Of a stretch of 64,000 nucleotides of DNA, positions 1 through 7,355 are shown piece after piece. The notes under the pieces are model-generated. The model was not told the DNA's origin and searched no databases. It was given only the letters and a program-made list of their open reading frames with translations. Position 1 is the stretch's first letter. Each line of letters begins with the position of its first letter. The stretch covers positions 44,359-108,358 of the forward strand of contig NZ_JBHSHY010000019.1 in the NCBI RefSeq assembly GCF_042653205.1. Reading direction: 5' to 3'. The position numbers and the translations under genes were made by a program. The DNA comes from Paenibacillus_Z sp042653205 (GTDB lineage Bacteria > Bacillota > Bacilli > Paenibacillales > Paenibacillaceae).

Positions 1-2
1 AT

Positions 3-1034
3 TACGCGCCGCTCGCGGTTCGCGTGACGGAGGAGGACGCCGGCAAGACGGTCCGCGCCGTGCTGGAACGCCGGCTCGGCGTCTCCCGCAAGCTGCTGTC
101 GCGGCTGAAGCTGACGGAGCACGGCATTACGGTGAACGGCGCGCGCGTCTACACGAATGAGCGCGTGGCCGCGGGCGATCTCCTCGAGCTGCGGATGGAA
201 CGGGAGGAATCGGACGACATCCTGCCAGAGCCGATGTCGCTCGACATCGTATTCGAGGACGACGACCTGCTCGTCGTGAACAAGCCGCCGGGCGTCATCG
301 TGCATCCGACGCACGGCCATTATACGGGCACGCTGGCCAACGGCGTCGTCCACCACTGGCGCGAGCGCGGGGAACGGGTGCGCTTCCGGCCGATCCACCG
401 GCTCGACGAGGATACGTCGGGCCTCGTCGCGATCGCGAAAACCGCCTACGTCCACCAGCAGCTCTCGGAGCAGCTGCAGCGCGGCGAGGTGGACAAGCGG
501 TACCGGGCGTACGTGTACGGCCGGCCCGCCGAGGCGGCGGCCACGATCGACGAGCCGATCGACCGCGACGAGGTCAATCCGCATCTGCGGGTCGTGCGGC
601 CGGACGGGTACCCGTCCGTGACCCGTTACGAGACGGAAGCCGTCTACGGCGGCGGCGCGGCGGCGAAGGTGAACCTGAAGCTGGAGACGGGGCGCACGCA
701 TCAGATCCGCGTCCACATGAAGCATATCGGCTGCCCCTTGATCGGGGACAAGCTGTACGGCTATGCGGAACTGACGGCGGTCATCGCGGCGGACGGCAAG
801 CCGTTCGATACCGCGGCGGGCGCCGGCGATCCGGCGGCGGTTGCGCTTGCAGCTTGTGCCATGGGCGCGGAGATGCCGGCGTCCGCGGCCGTGCTGGAGG
901 CCGCGGTCGACCGGCAGGCGCTGCACGCAGCGATGCTGGCGTTCACGCATCCGATCACGCGGGAGCGTATGGCGTTCGAGGCCTCGCTGCCCGACGATTT
1001 GCGGCGGCTCGAGGCGGCGCTGGAGCGGCTATAA
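3..1034 (+). CDS. RluA/RluD-family pseudouridine synthase (5' end outside window)
   Basis: This gene converts specific uridines of rRNA or tRNA to pseudouridine. A GTG at 24 could start it, but the frame is open back to the window edge and reads naturally there, so the true start probably lies upstream. Counting from that GTG, residues 5-60 look like an S4 RNA-binding domain. The catalytic motif HRLDEDTSG is at 125-133, with the nucleophilic Asp at 128, and the C-terminal THPIT motif of the family is present. Residues about 247-297, between GDKLYG and ALHAAMLAFTHP, form an Ala-rich insertion that I would not expect in RluD. The exact paralogue (YlyB, YjbO or YhcT type) and target uridine cannot be told from sequence alone. 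Confidence 0.9.
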   Translation, partial: YAPLAVRVTEEDAGKTVRAVLERRLGVSRKLLSRLKLTEHGITVNGARVYTNERVAAGDLLELRMEREESDDILPEPMSLDIVFEDDDLLVVNKPPGVIVHPTHGHYTGTLANGVVHHWRERGERVRFRPIHRLDEDTSGLVAIAKTAYVHQQLSEQLQRGEVDKRYRAYVYGRPAEAAATIDEPIDRDEVNPHLRVVRPDGYPSVTRYETEAVYGGGAAAKVNLKLETGRTHQIRVHMKHIGCPLIGDKLYGYAELTAVIAADGKPFDTAAGAGDPAAVALAACAMGAEMPASAAVLEAAVDRQALHAAMLAFTHPITRERMAFEASLPDDLRRLEAALERL

Positions 1035-1036
1035 CG

Positions 1037-1075
1037 GGCCGGGCAGCTAGGCCGGGCAGCTAGGCCGGGCAGTTA
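1037..1075. repeat. Three 13-bp tandem repeats after the pseudouridine synthase
   Basis: The unit GGCCGGGCAGCTA occurs three times head to tail directly after the stop codon; the last copy has one C-to-T change. No function is apparent. Confidence 0.8.
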
Positions 1076-1219
1076 GGCTTGCGTAGCTGTGCGGCTATGC
1101 GGCCGTTCGCGCATCCGGAGGGGGCGCGAGGACGGCCAGCCGCCGCTGCCGCGGCGAATCGTGCGCTTGCGGGCGATGCCGGACGGAGGCTGATATCGAC
1201 GAATGGAGACGAGGACGAG

Positions 1220-1579
1220 ATGAAGACATTGACGATCTACGACTATCCCAAATGCGGCACCTGCCGCACCGCGATCAAGTGGCTGAAGGGCAAGGACTAC
1301 GAGCTGGAGCATCACAACGTGTTCGAGACGGCGCCGTCCGAGGACGCGCTGGCGGAGCTCGTGCGCAAGAGCGGCCTCGAGGCGAAGAAGTTTTTCAACA
1401 CGTCCGGCGAGGCATATAAGGAGATGGGCTTGAAGGATGTTCTGCCGGGCTTGTCGGAGCGGGAGAAGATCGCGCTGCTCGCGTCCAACGGCCGGCTGAT
1501 CAAGCGGCCCGTCGTCACGGACGGCAGCACGGTCACCGTCGGCTTCAAGGAAGACGACTACGAGCGGGTCTGGGGCTAA
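1220..1579 (+). CDS. ArsC/Spx-family thioredoxin-fold protein (YusI-like)
   Basis: A 119-residue cytosolic protein of the arsenate reductase/Spx/MgsR family. It opens with MKTLTIYDYPKCGTC, the CxxC redox pair at the start of a thioredoxin-like fold, and has the KRPVV stretch typical of the family near the C-terminus. I chose ATG 1220, preceded by GGAG/GAGG, over an upstream in-frame start because the extra residues are low-complexity and unlike the family. No arsenic genes are adjacent, so the arsenate reductase name is structural only. A regulatory Spx-like role is less likely because B. subtilis Spx is longer and binds RNA polymerase through residues I cannot identify here. Confidence 0.85.
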   Translation: MKTLTIYDYPKCGTCRTAIKWLKGKDYELEHHNVFETAPSEDALAELVRKSGLEAKKFFNTSGEAYKEMGLKDVLPGLSEREKIALLASNGRLIKRPVVTDGSTVTVGFKEDDYERVWG

Positions 1580-1605
1580 TCGGCGGATACGGGAGGAGAA
1601 TTCGT

Positions 1606-2808
1606 GTGACGAAGAAAACATGGCGGGCCGAGCGGCTGTCGCGTCTCGGCTCGTCGATCTTCGCGGAGGTGGCCGAATGGAAGCGCCGCGCGGCGGCGAA
1701 CGGGCTGGACGTCATCGACCTCGGCATCGGCAGTCCGGATCTCCCGCCTTCGCCGGCCGTGCGGGAGGCGCTGAGCCGGGCCGCGCTGCGGGATGACGCC
1801 TACGGCTATCCCGGTTCGAAGGGGACGCCGGCGTTCCTCGCGGAGGCGGCCGAATGGCTGGCCTTCCGGTTCGGCGTCCGGCTCGATCCGGAACGGGAGC
1901 TGGTGTCGCTCATGGGATCGCAGGACGGCCTCGGCCATCTGGCGCTCGCGCTGTGCGATCCCGGCGATGCGGCGCTGCTGCCGGATCCGGGCTATCCCGT
2001 CTACGCGGCGGGGCTTGCGCTCGCCGGCGTCGAGCCGCATCTCATGCCGCTGCGGGCGGAGAACGGCTATTTGCCGGATTTCGATAGGATTCCGGACGAC
2101 GTGTGGCGGCGGGCGAAGTTCATGCTGCTCAACTATCCGAGCAACCCGTTGTCGGCCGTCGCGGACCTCGCGTTCTTCGAGCGGGCCGTTGCCGCCGCCA
2201 AGCTTCACGGCGTGCTGATCGTGCATGACCTGGCCTATTCCGAGATGGCGTTCGATGGCTATCGTCCGCCGAGCATTTTGCAGGTTCCGGGCGCCGTCGA
2301 CACGGCGGTGGAGTTCCATTCCTTGTCAAAGAGCTTCAATATGGCGGGCGTGCGGATCGGCTTCCTGGCCGGCAACCGCGAGGCCGTCGCGGCGATGCGC
2401 GAGCTGAAGGCGAACATCGATTACGGCGTGTTCCTGCCCGTGCAGGAGGCGGGCATCGCTGCGCTCCGGGCGGATCGGCTGGGGACTGGACCGAAGGTCG
2501 GACCGCTGTACGAGCATCGCCGGGATGTGCTAGTCGAGGCGCTGGCGAAGCAGGGCTGGGATATCGGCCGACCGAAAGCGACCATGTTCTTATGGGCCGA
2601 ACTGCCCAAAATGGCTTGGCAGCTCGCGGAACCGTGGAGCTCGCGTCGAATTTCCCGGGAAATGCTCGAACGGGCAGGCGTCGCGGTCATTCCAGGCGAC
2701 GCGTTCGGCGCCGAGGGAGAAGGGTACGTGCGCATCGCGCTCGTGGAGAGCGAGGCCCGGCTGCGCGAAGCGGCGGCCCGCATCGGGGCATTCATTCGCG
2801 GCGAATGA
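1606..2808 (+). CDS. PLP-dependent class I/II aminotransferase (DapL/PatA-like)
   Basis: A 400-residue fold-type I aminotransferase. Visible features are the DLGIGSPD N-terminal substrate motif, NYPSNP with the cofactor-contacting Asn about 180, Asp208 and Tyr211, the PLP Schiff-base Lys242 in SLSKSFN, and Arg250. The closest families are LL-diaminopimelate aminotransferase and related PatA/YugH enzymes; the substrate cannot be fixed from sequence. The start is GTG 1606 with GGAGG about 10 nt upstream. It lies 26 nt after the ArsC-like gene and may be cotranscribed with it. A strong bidirectional hairpin follows. Confidence 0.88.
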   Translation: MTKKTWRAERLSRLGSSIFAEVAEWKRRAAANGLDVIDLGIGSPDLPPSPAVREALSRAALRDDAYGYPGSKGTPAFLAEAAEWLAFRFGVRLDPERELVSLMGSQDGLGHLALALCDPGDAALLPDPGYPVYAAGLALAGVEPHLMPLRAENGYLPDFDRIPDDVWRRAKFMLLNYPSNPLSAVADLAFFERAVAAAKLHGVLIVHDLAYSEMAFDGYRPPSILQVPGAVDTAVEFHSLSKSFNMAGVRIGFLAGNREAVAAMRELKANIDYGVFLPVQEAGIAALRADRLGTGPKVGPLYEHRRDVLVEALAKQGWDIGRPKATMFLWAELPKMAWQLAEPWSSRRISREMLERAGVAVIPGDAFGAEGEGYVRIALVESEARLREAAARIGAFIRGE

Positions 2809-2832
2809 CCGCATTGCCGCACAGATCGCGTA

Positions 2833-2870
2833 AAAAGGTCGATCGGGAGAGGAGTCCCGGTCGACCTTTT
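2833..2870. terminator. Bidirectional rho-independent terminator
   Basis: A 16-bp stem runs from AAAAGGTCGATCGGGA to TCCCGGTCGACCTTTT with a GAGGAG loop and one G-U pair. A and T runs on both sides let it serve the aminotransferase on the plus strand and the P450 on the minus strand. Confidence 0.9.
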
Positions 2871-2888
2871 GTCATATGGCGCGCCTAG

Positions 2889-4106
2889 CTAGCGAAGCTC
2901 GATCGGCAGCTCCCGCAGTCCGCGCATCAGAATGCCGGGCCGCCATTCGGCGCCGGCGAACGACGGGCTGAGCCGCAGATCGGGCAGCCGCCGGAGCAGC
3001 GCCGTCAGCGCGATGCGTCCCTCGATTCGGGCGAGCGGCGCGCCGAGGCAGAAATGAATGCCGTTGCCGAAGGCGATATGTTTGTTTTTCTTCCGGCTCA
3101 GGTCGAGACGCCCGGGGTCGTCGAACTGGGCGGGGTCGCGGTTGGCCGCGCCGAGGCCGACGAGGATGAGGTCGCCCTTGCGCACGTACTTGCCGTGCCA
3201 TTCGAAATCGCGGCTGGCCCAGCGGGACGTGGCGATTTCCACCGGGCTGTAGTAACGCAGCAGCTCTTCGACGGCGGTCGCGGACAGCGACGGGTCCTGC
3301 CGCCACAGGCGCAGCTGGTCGGGATTCTCGAGCAGCGCGAGCAGGCCGTTGCCGATCAGGTTGACCGTCGTCTCATGCCCGGCGACGATGAGGAGCCAGA
3401 TCGTGGAGATAAGCTCGTCTTCCGACAGCCGGTCCTGGTTATCGTGCGCCTGAACGAGCAGGCTGATCAGATCGTCGCCCGGCGTTTTCCTTCGCGCTTC
3501 GATCAGTTCCTCGAGATAGAGGCGGAAGGCCTGCAGGGAGGGATAAGCAGCCTTCAGCTTCTCGCGGTCGTTGGCCGCTTCGATAAAGTCGCTCGACCAG
3601 CGCTTGAACAGGACGTAATCGTCGTCCGGGATGCCCAGCATCCGGCTGATGAAGGTTATGGGCAGCGGGAACGCGAAGTCTTCGATGGCTTCCAGCCTGC
3701 CCGCCTGCTCGATGCGGTCTATCAGATCTTCAGCAATGCGCAGGATATCGCTTTCCATGCGGTCGATCATCTGGGGTGTGAAGGCTTTCGATACGATGGC
3801 GCGGAGCCGGGTATGGTCCGGAGGATCGGACGACAGCATCTGTTTGCTGATCAGCGCCATTTCCTTCTCGGGGATGACCGCGGCGTAGTCTTCCGGGGAC
3901 AGGGACTGCAGGTTTTTCGTGATGCGTTCATTGTCCTTGAGCGCCAGAATGGCGTCGTCGTACCGCGTGGTCAGCCAGGCCCGCTGGCCGTCGGGCATGG
4001 TCAATTCGTGCAGCGGGTCTTGGGCGCGCAGCCGGTCGTAGAGCTCGTGGGCTTGCCGTTTGAATGCGGGCGACGACACGTCGAGGTTCGCGTTTGGAAT
4101 CGTCAA
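2889..4106 (-). CDS. Cytochrome P450 (CYP107/PksS-like)
   Basis: A soluble bacterial P450 of 405 residues, a heme monooxygenase that uses electrons from a separate ferredoxin or flavodoxin. The I-helix oxygen-activation motif AGHETT is at 242-247, the K-helix ExxR pair at 281/284, and the heme loop AFGNGIHFC has the axial Cys at 353. I place the start at TTG 4106: a TTGGAG Shine-Dalgarno sits 8 nt upstream, and the product then begins MTIPNANLDV like its relatives. The in-frame reading upstream to 4298 is unlike P450s. No redox partner or biosynthetic gene is adjacent, so the substrate is unknown. Confidence 0.92.
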   Translation of the reverse strand: MTIPNANLDVSSPAFKRQAHELYDRLRAQDPLHELTMPDGQRAWLTTRYDDAILALKDNERITKNLQSLSPEDYAAVIPEKEMALISKQMLSSDPPDHTRLRAIVSKAFTPQMIDRMESDILRIAEDLIDRIEQAGRLEAIEDFAFPLPITFISRMLGIPDDDYVLFKRWSSDFIEAANDREKLKAAYPSLQAFRLYLEELIEARRKTPGDDLISLLVQAHDNQDRLSEDELISTIWLLIVAGHETTVNLIGNGLLALLENPDQLRLWRQDPSLSATAVEELLRYYSPVEIATSRWASRDFEWHGKYVRKGDLILVGLGAANRDPAQFDDPGRLDLSRKKNKHIAFGNGIHFCLGAPLARIEGRIALTALLRRLPDLRLSPSFAGAEWRPGILMRGLRELPIELR

Positions 4107-4296
4107 GAACGTCACTCCAATCCGATTATTGTCGAGGCGGGGCGAGTCCCTTGCCTGCCGCCTCTGATTGGTAGTGTACACCATCGCCATGGCCGCGCCC
4201 ATGGGACCGAAGCCGCACGATCGGGTCCAGGCGGAAAAATATCGTTCTCGGCCGGCCTGCGGGCCGTTCATCGGCATGCTGCCGACTGAACGCAAC

Positions 4297-4322
4297 AAAA
4301 GCCGCGGCGTTCTCCGCGGCTT
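4297..4322 (-). terminator. Rho-independent terminator for the Gfo/Idh pair
   Basis: A perfect GCCGCGG/CCGCGGC stem with a six-base loop ends in TTTT when read on the minus strand. It lies about 160 nt beyond the end of the downstream dehydrogenase gene. The rest of 4107-4482 holds the P450 upstream region and no credible gene. Confidence 0.75.
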
Positions 4323-4482
4323 GGATCGCGAATGTGCGGACGGCGGACGGCGGGCGGAGCGAATGCAGCAAGGATGCCCTGTTCGCGCCGCGAAGTTACG
4401 GCGGGTGCTGCCGCGTTCGCTTCGCGCGGAAGGCTGCGACCGAATGATCGGGCGGCGGGCGAGCAGCGGAGGAAGCGCACGC

Positions 4483-5463
4483 TTAGCGCTCGATTTTCAC
4501 CGGCTGGCGCCGTGCCGCCGATTCGTATGCGGCGAGCGCGACGCGCACCGCCTCGAGGCCGTCCTCGCCCGTGACGGCGACCGGCCGGCCGGTTCGGACG
4601 CTGTCGACGAAGGAGGCGACGAGGCCGGCATCCATGTCCGAGCCCCAGTTCGCCCAGGACGTCTTCATCGTCGCGTCCTTATGGACGACGATGTTTTGCT
4701 TGAACAGATCGACCTTGGAGACGCCGGCGCTGCCGACGATCTCGAGCGTGACGTCGCCCCAGGTCGGGAACGACTTCGTGCGCGACCAGGACGGGTCGAG
4801 CGAAGCGATGACGCCGTTGTCGAACGCGAACGCGAGCGCGCCGCAGTCGTCGGCCGCGATGGCGTGGAAGCGGGTGGCGATTTCCGCGTACACCTCGACG
4901 ATTTCCGCGCCGGGCATGATCCAGCGCATCAAGTCGACGACGTGCACGGTGTGGTCGATGACGGCGCCGCCGCCGGATTTGGCCTTGTCAATGAACCAGC
5001 CGCCCGGCATCGTGCCGCGGTTTGTGCCCTCCAGGGCGCGGATGCGGCCGAGCACGCCGCTTTCGACGTCGCGTTTCATCGCCGCGGCCGCCGGGTGGAA
5101 CCGGCAGGGGAACGCGGTCATCAGCTGAACGCCGTGCTTGCGGGCCGCGGCGACGATGGCTTCCGCGCCCTCCAGGGAATCGGCGAGCGGCTTCTCGCAC
5201 AGCACGTGCTTCCCGGCTTCCGCCGCGGCGACCGCCATCTCGCGGTGCAGGGCGTTCTCGGAGCAGACGACGACGGCGTCGATGTCCGACGCGAGCAGCT
5301 TCCCGTAATCCCGCTCCCACCGCGTGCCGAAATCATGGGCAGCCTGTCGGCCCCGCGCTTCTTCCGGATCCGCGACGCCGGCGATCTCGATGCCGAGCCG
5401 GCGCAGTCCGTTGACGTAGGCGTAGACGTGCATATGGGCGACGCCCAATAGACCGATCTTCAT
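4483..5463 (-). CDS. Gfo/Idh/MocA-family dehydrogenase
   Basis: A 326-residue NAD(P)-dependent sugar or cyclitol dehydrogenase. The Rossmann start MKIGLLGVAHMH is a variant of the usual GxGxxG. The family EKP signature (HVLCEKPLA) is near residue 93, and the GGGAVIDHTVHVVD stretch supplies the catalytic Asp and His of the C-terminal domain. It begins immediately after the stop of the upstream dehydrogenase gene, so the two form a translationally coupled pair. Pairs of this family usually act on successive steps or related inositol- or glucose-type substrates, but the substrate cannot be read from the sequence. Confidence 0.88.
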   Translation of the reverse strand: MKIGLLGVAHMHVYAYVNGLRRLGIEIAGVADPEEARGRQAAHDFGTRWERDYGKLLASDIDAVVVCSENALHREMAVAAAEAGKHVLCEKPLADSLEGAEAIVAAARKHGVQLMTAFPCRFHPAAAAMKRDVESGVLGRIRALEGTNRGTMPGGWFIDKAKSGGGAVIDHTVHVVDLMRWIMPGAEIVEVYAEIATRFHAIAADDCGALAFAFDNGVIASLDPSWSRTKSFPTWGDVTLEIVGSAGVSKVDLFKQNIVVHKDATMKTSWANWGSDMDAGLVASFVDSVRTGRPVAVTGEDGLEAVRVALAAYESAARRQPVKIER

Positions 5464-6474
5464 TTACGCTTCCTCCTTTCCGAAGCTGTCCATCTCGACG
5501 GCGGTACCGGTTGCGGCCGAATGGAGGCACGCCAAGCTGATCCGCAGGGCTTCGTACGCATCCTCGGCGGTCAGGACGGGCGCGATGCCGTCCTCGATGC
5601 AGCGGAGGAAGTGCGCGAGCTCGTCGTCGTACGGACTGGCCGCCAGGGCGCTCTGCGGAACCTGCACGGCCGGGCGGTCGGCGGTTTGAGCGGCCAGCCG
5701 GGTGCGGTTCGTGACGGCGTCTTCCGAGTTGACGGAGAGAATGCCGCCGCTGCCGGCGACCTCGAGCCGGGTCGCGAAGCCTTCCGGAAACGCCCACGAG
5801 CCGTTGGCGTACCCGATGGCGCCGCTGCGGAAGCGCAGCGTGGCGAAGGCGTGATCCGGCCCGGCGTGGTCGCCGGCGGCGCGCAGCCCGCGCGCGTAGA
5901 CGCGTTCGACGTCGCCGAATGTCCAGCGCAGCCAGTCGAAATCATGCAGCATCAGATCCAGCAGCACGCCGCCGGATTGGGCGAAGTCGGCGTACCAGCC
6001 GTTGCTGCCGCTCGGGGCAGAACTGACGCGTTCGGCCCGGACCGTGCCGACGTCGCCGATCTCGCCGGCGCGGATCAACTCCCGGACTCGGACGTATTCC
6101 GGGAAGAAGCGGACGACGTGGCCGATATACAAGTGAACCCCGGCCGCCCTGCAGGCGTCGATCATCGTCCGGGCATCCGCGAGCGTACCGGCGATCGGCT
6201 TCTCGCAGATGACGTGCTTGCCGAGAGCGGCGGCGCGAAGGACGTATTCCTTATGCAGAGGCGTCGGCAAACAAATATCGATGACGTCCGGTTCGGCGCC
6301 TCCCAGCAGGTCGTCCAGCGCGGCATACGCCGCCGTGCCCAGCCGTTCGGCCAGCGCGCCGGCGGCTTCCGGGCGTGCGTCGACGATGCCGACCAGCTCC
6401 GCGCGCGGATTGCGGGCATGGGCTTCGGCATGAACGGACCCCATGGCGCCGGCGCCGATAAGTGCGATTCGCAT
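5464..6474 (-). CDS. Gfo/Idh/MocA-family dehydrogenase, first gene of the pair
   Basis: A 336-residue NAD(P)-dependent dehydrogenase. It has a canonical GAGAMG nucleotide-binding loop at the N-terminus, HVICEKPIA as the EKP motif, and SGGVLLDLMLHDFDW holding the C-terminal Asp/His pair. ATG 6474 is preceded by GGAGGT at good spacing. The stop abuts the start of the second dehydrogenase, making a two-gene operon that ends at the hairpin near 4300. A third member of the family at 18028 belongs to a separate carbohydrate operon. No transporter or regulator is attached here, so physiological control is not evident. Confidence 0.88.
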   Translation of the reverse strand: MRIALIGAGAMGSVHAEAHARNPRAELVGIVDARPEAAGALAERLGTAAYAALDDLLGGAEPDVIDICLPTPLHKEYVLRAAALGKHVICEKPIAGTLADARTMIDACRAAGVHLYIGHVVRFFPEYVRVRELIRAGEIGDVGTVRAERVSSAPSGSNGWYADFAQSGGVLLDLMLHDFDWLRWTFGDVERVYARGLRAAGDHAGPDHAFATLRFRSGAIGYANGSWAFPEGFATRLEVAGSGGILSVNSEDAVTNRTRLAAQTADRPAVQVPQSALAASPYDDELAHFLRCIEDGIAPVLTAEDAYEALRISLACLHSAATGTAVEMDSFGKEEA

Positions 6475-6708
6475 GATCTTGGGACCTCCTCAAGTTTTGC
6501 ATTAGTAGACGCAGCCACAGGAGTGACAAGGTAGAACAATCCGGCTTCGAAAGCATAGCCGCCCAACATGATTTCACCGTTCTCCGGCACATTTCCTCCC
6601 GGCCGGTAAAAAAACGGGCTTTCCCGGAGATGTCCGCCCGCTCGCCCCCTTGCCCAAGAAACAGGTCGTCCCGGGCATATCGGACACGTTTGAACCGGAA
6701 TTTTCGGG

Positions 6709-6737
6709 TTGACGGGCCCGAACGCGCGTCGTATACT
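6709..6737 (+). promoter_or_regulatory. Strong sigma-A-type promoter with no obvious gene
   Basis: TTGACG and TATACT are separated by exactly 17 bp. The first good plus-strand gene downstream begins only at 7356, and the small gene in between is on the other strand. The transcript would start near 6744 and run through a hairpin at 6820-6849. It could be a small RNA or antisense transcript. Nothing else gene-like appears in 6475-6870. Confidence 0.65.
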
Positions 6738-6819
6738 GCGCCTGAGTAAGTACTGTTTAAACGGAACTCGCCGTCCGGTTCTTGCGTATTGGAGGGGAGT
6801 TCGTTCATCGCCGACAACC

Positions 6820-6849
6820 AAAAAGACCCCGCCATTCCAGATGGCAGGG
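6820..6849 (-). terminator. Terminator of the small minus-strand gene
   Basis: On the minus strand, CCCTGCCAT pairs with ATGGCGGGG around a five-base loop and is followed by TCTTTTT. It lies about 20 nt after the stop at 6871. Confidence 0.8.
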
Positions 6850-6870
6850 CCGTGCATACCGCTTAACCTC

Positions 6871-7146
6871 TTATGGACGATGCTCGGCTTCGGCCGCTCT
6901 GCTGCGCTCTCGTTCGACGAGCGTCTGCGCTTCCGTGATCTTCTCGGCGATGGTTAGCAGCAGCGCCTTGAATTCGGGATCGGTTTCGGAGCGGATGTAT
7001 CGGTCAACGGCCGCTTCTTTGTATGTCAGCGTTTTCATGATTTCCTCCTCCTGCCAGAACGCGTCGCCGCGAGACGCCGCAATCGTATAGAGATCCAATT
7101 GATCGTTCAGCCACTGCCCGTACGAATGCCGTCTAGATTTGGCCAT
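6871..7146 (-). CDS. Small conserved-looking protein of unknown function
   Basis: I do not recognise this gene. From ATG 7146 it would encode 91 residues starting MAKSRRHSYGQWLND, a soluble charged helical protein with no membrane segment. An internal ATG at 7038 has an excellent GGAGGAGG site and would give a 55-residue product (MKTLTYKEAAVDRYI). The longer start has no clear Shine-Dalgarno, but its extra residues look protein-like (YGQWLNDQLDLY, ASRGDAFW), so I give the longer form with the start uncertain. A terminator follows directly, which supports a real transcript. TATAAT-like bases lie upstream near 7216-7222 on the minus strand. Confidence 0.6.
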   Translation of the reverse strand: MAKSRRHSYGQWLNDQLDLYTIAASRGDAFWQEEEIMKTLTYKEAAVDRYIRSETDPEFKALLLTIAEKITEAQTLVERERSRAAEAEHRP

Positions 7147-7229
7147 CCGAGGCCGCGAGCCATACCCGCTCCCAGACATTGGAAGGCGCTTGCAATTGCT
7201 TTCTCGCTTCCTCAAATTATAATAAAGCT

Positions 7230-7250
7230 ACCGTTACATAACCGTTACAT
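7230..7250. promoter_or_regulatory. 11-bp-spaced direct repeat between divergent genes
   Basis: ACCGTTACAT occurs twice, one helical turn apart, between the small minus-strand gene and the hydrolase-like regulator. Such spacing is typical of sites bound by a tandem dimer on one DNA face. It lies next to TATAAT-like bases on the minus strand. Confidence 0.5.
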
Positions 7251-7355
7251 GGCTGACCAAGAGGCCGTAACGCCGCAATCTGCCACACGCTTCTCTAGCA
7301 AAACGGCAAAACCAGAACAGATTCGGCCTCAGACGGCCCGATTGGAGGTGTTCGC

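Noticed and set aside
3054..4289. 411-codon plus-strand ORF opposite the P450 gene
   Set aside because: It is the antisense shadow of a gene with complete P450 motifs on the minus strand.
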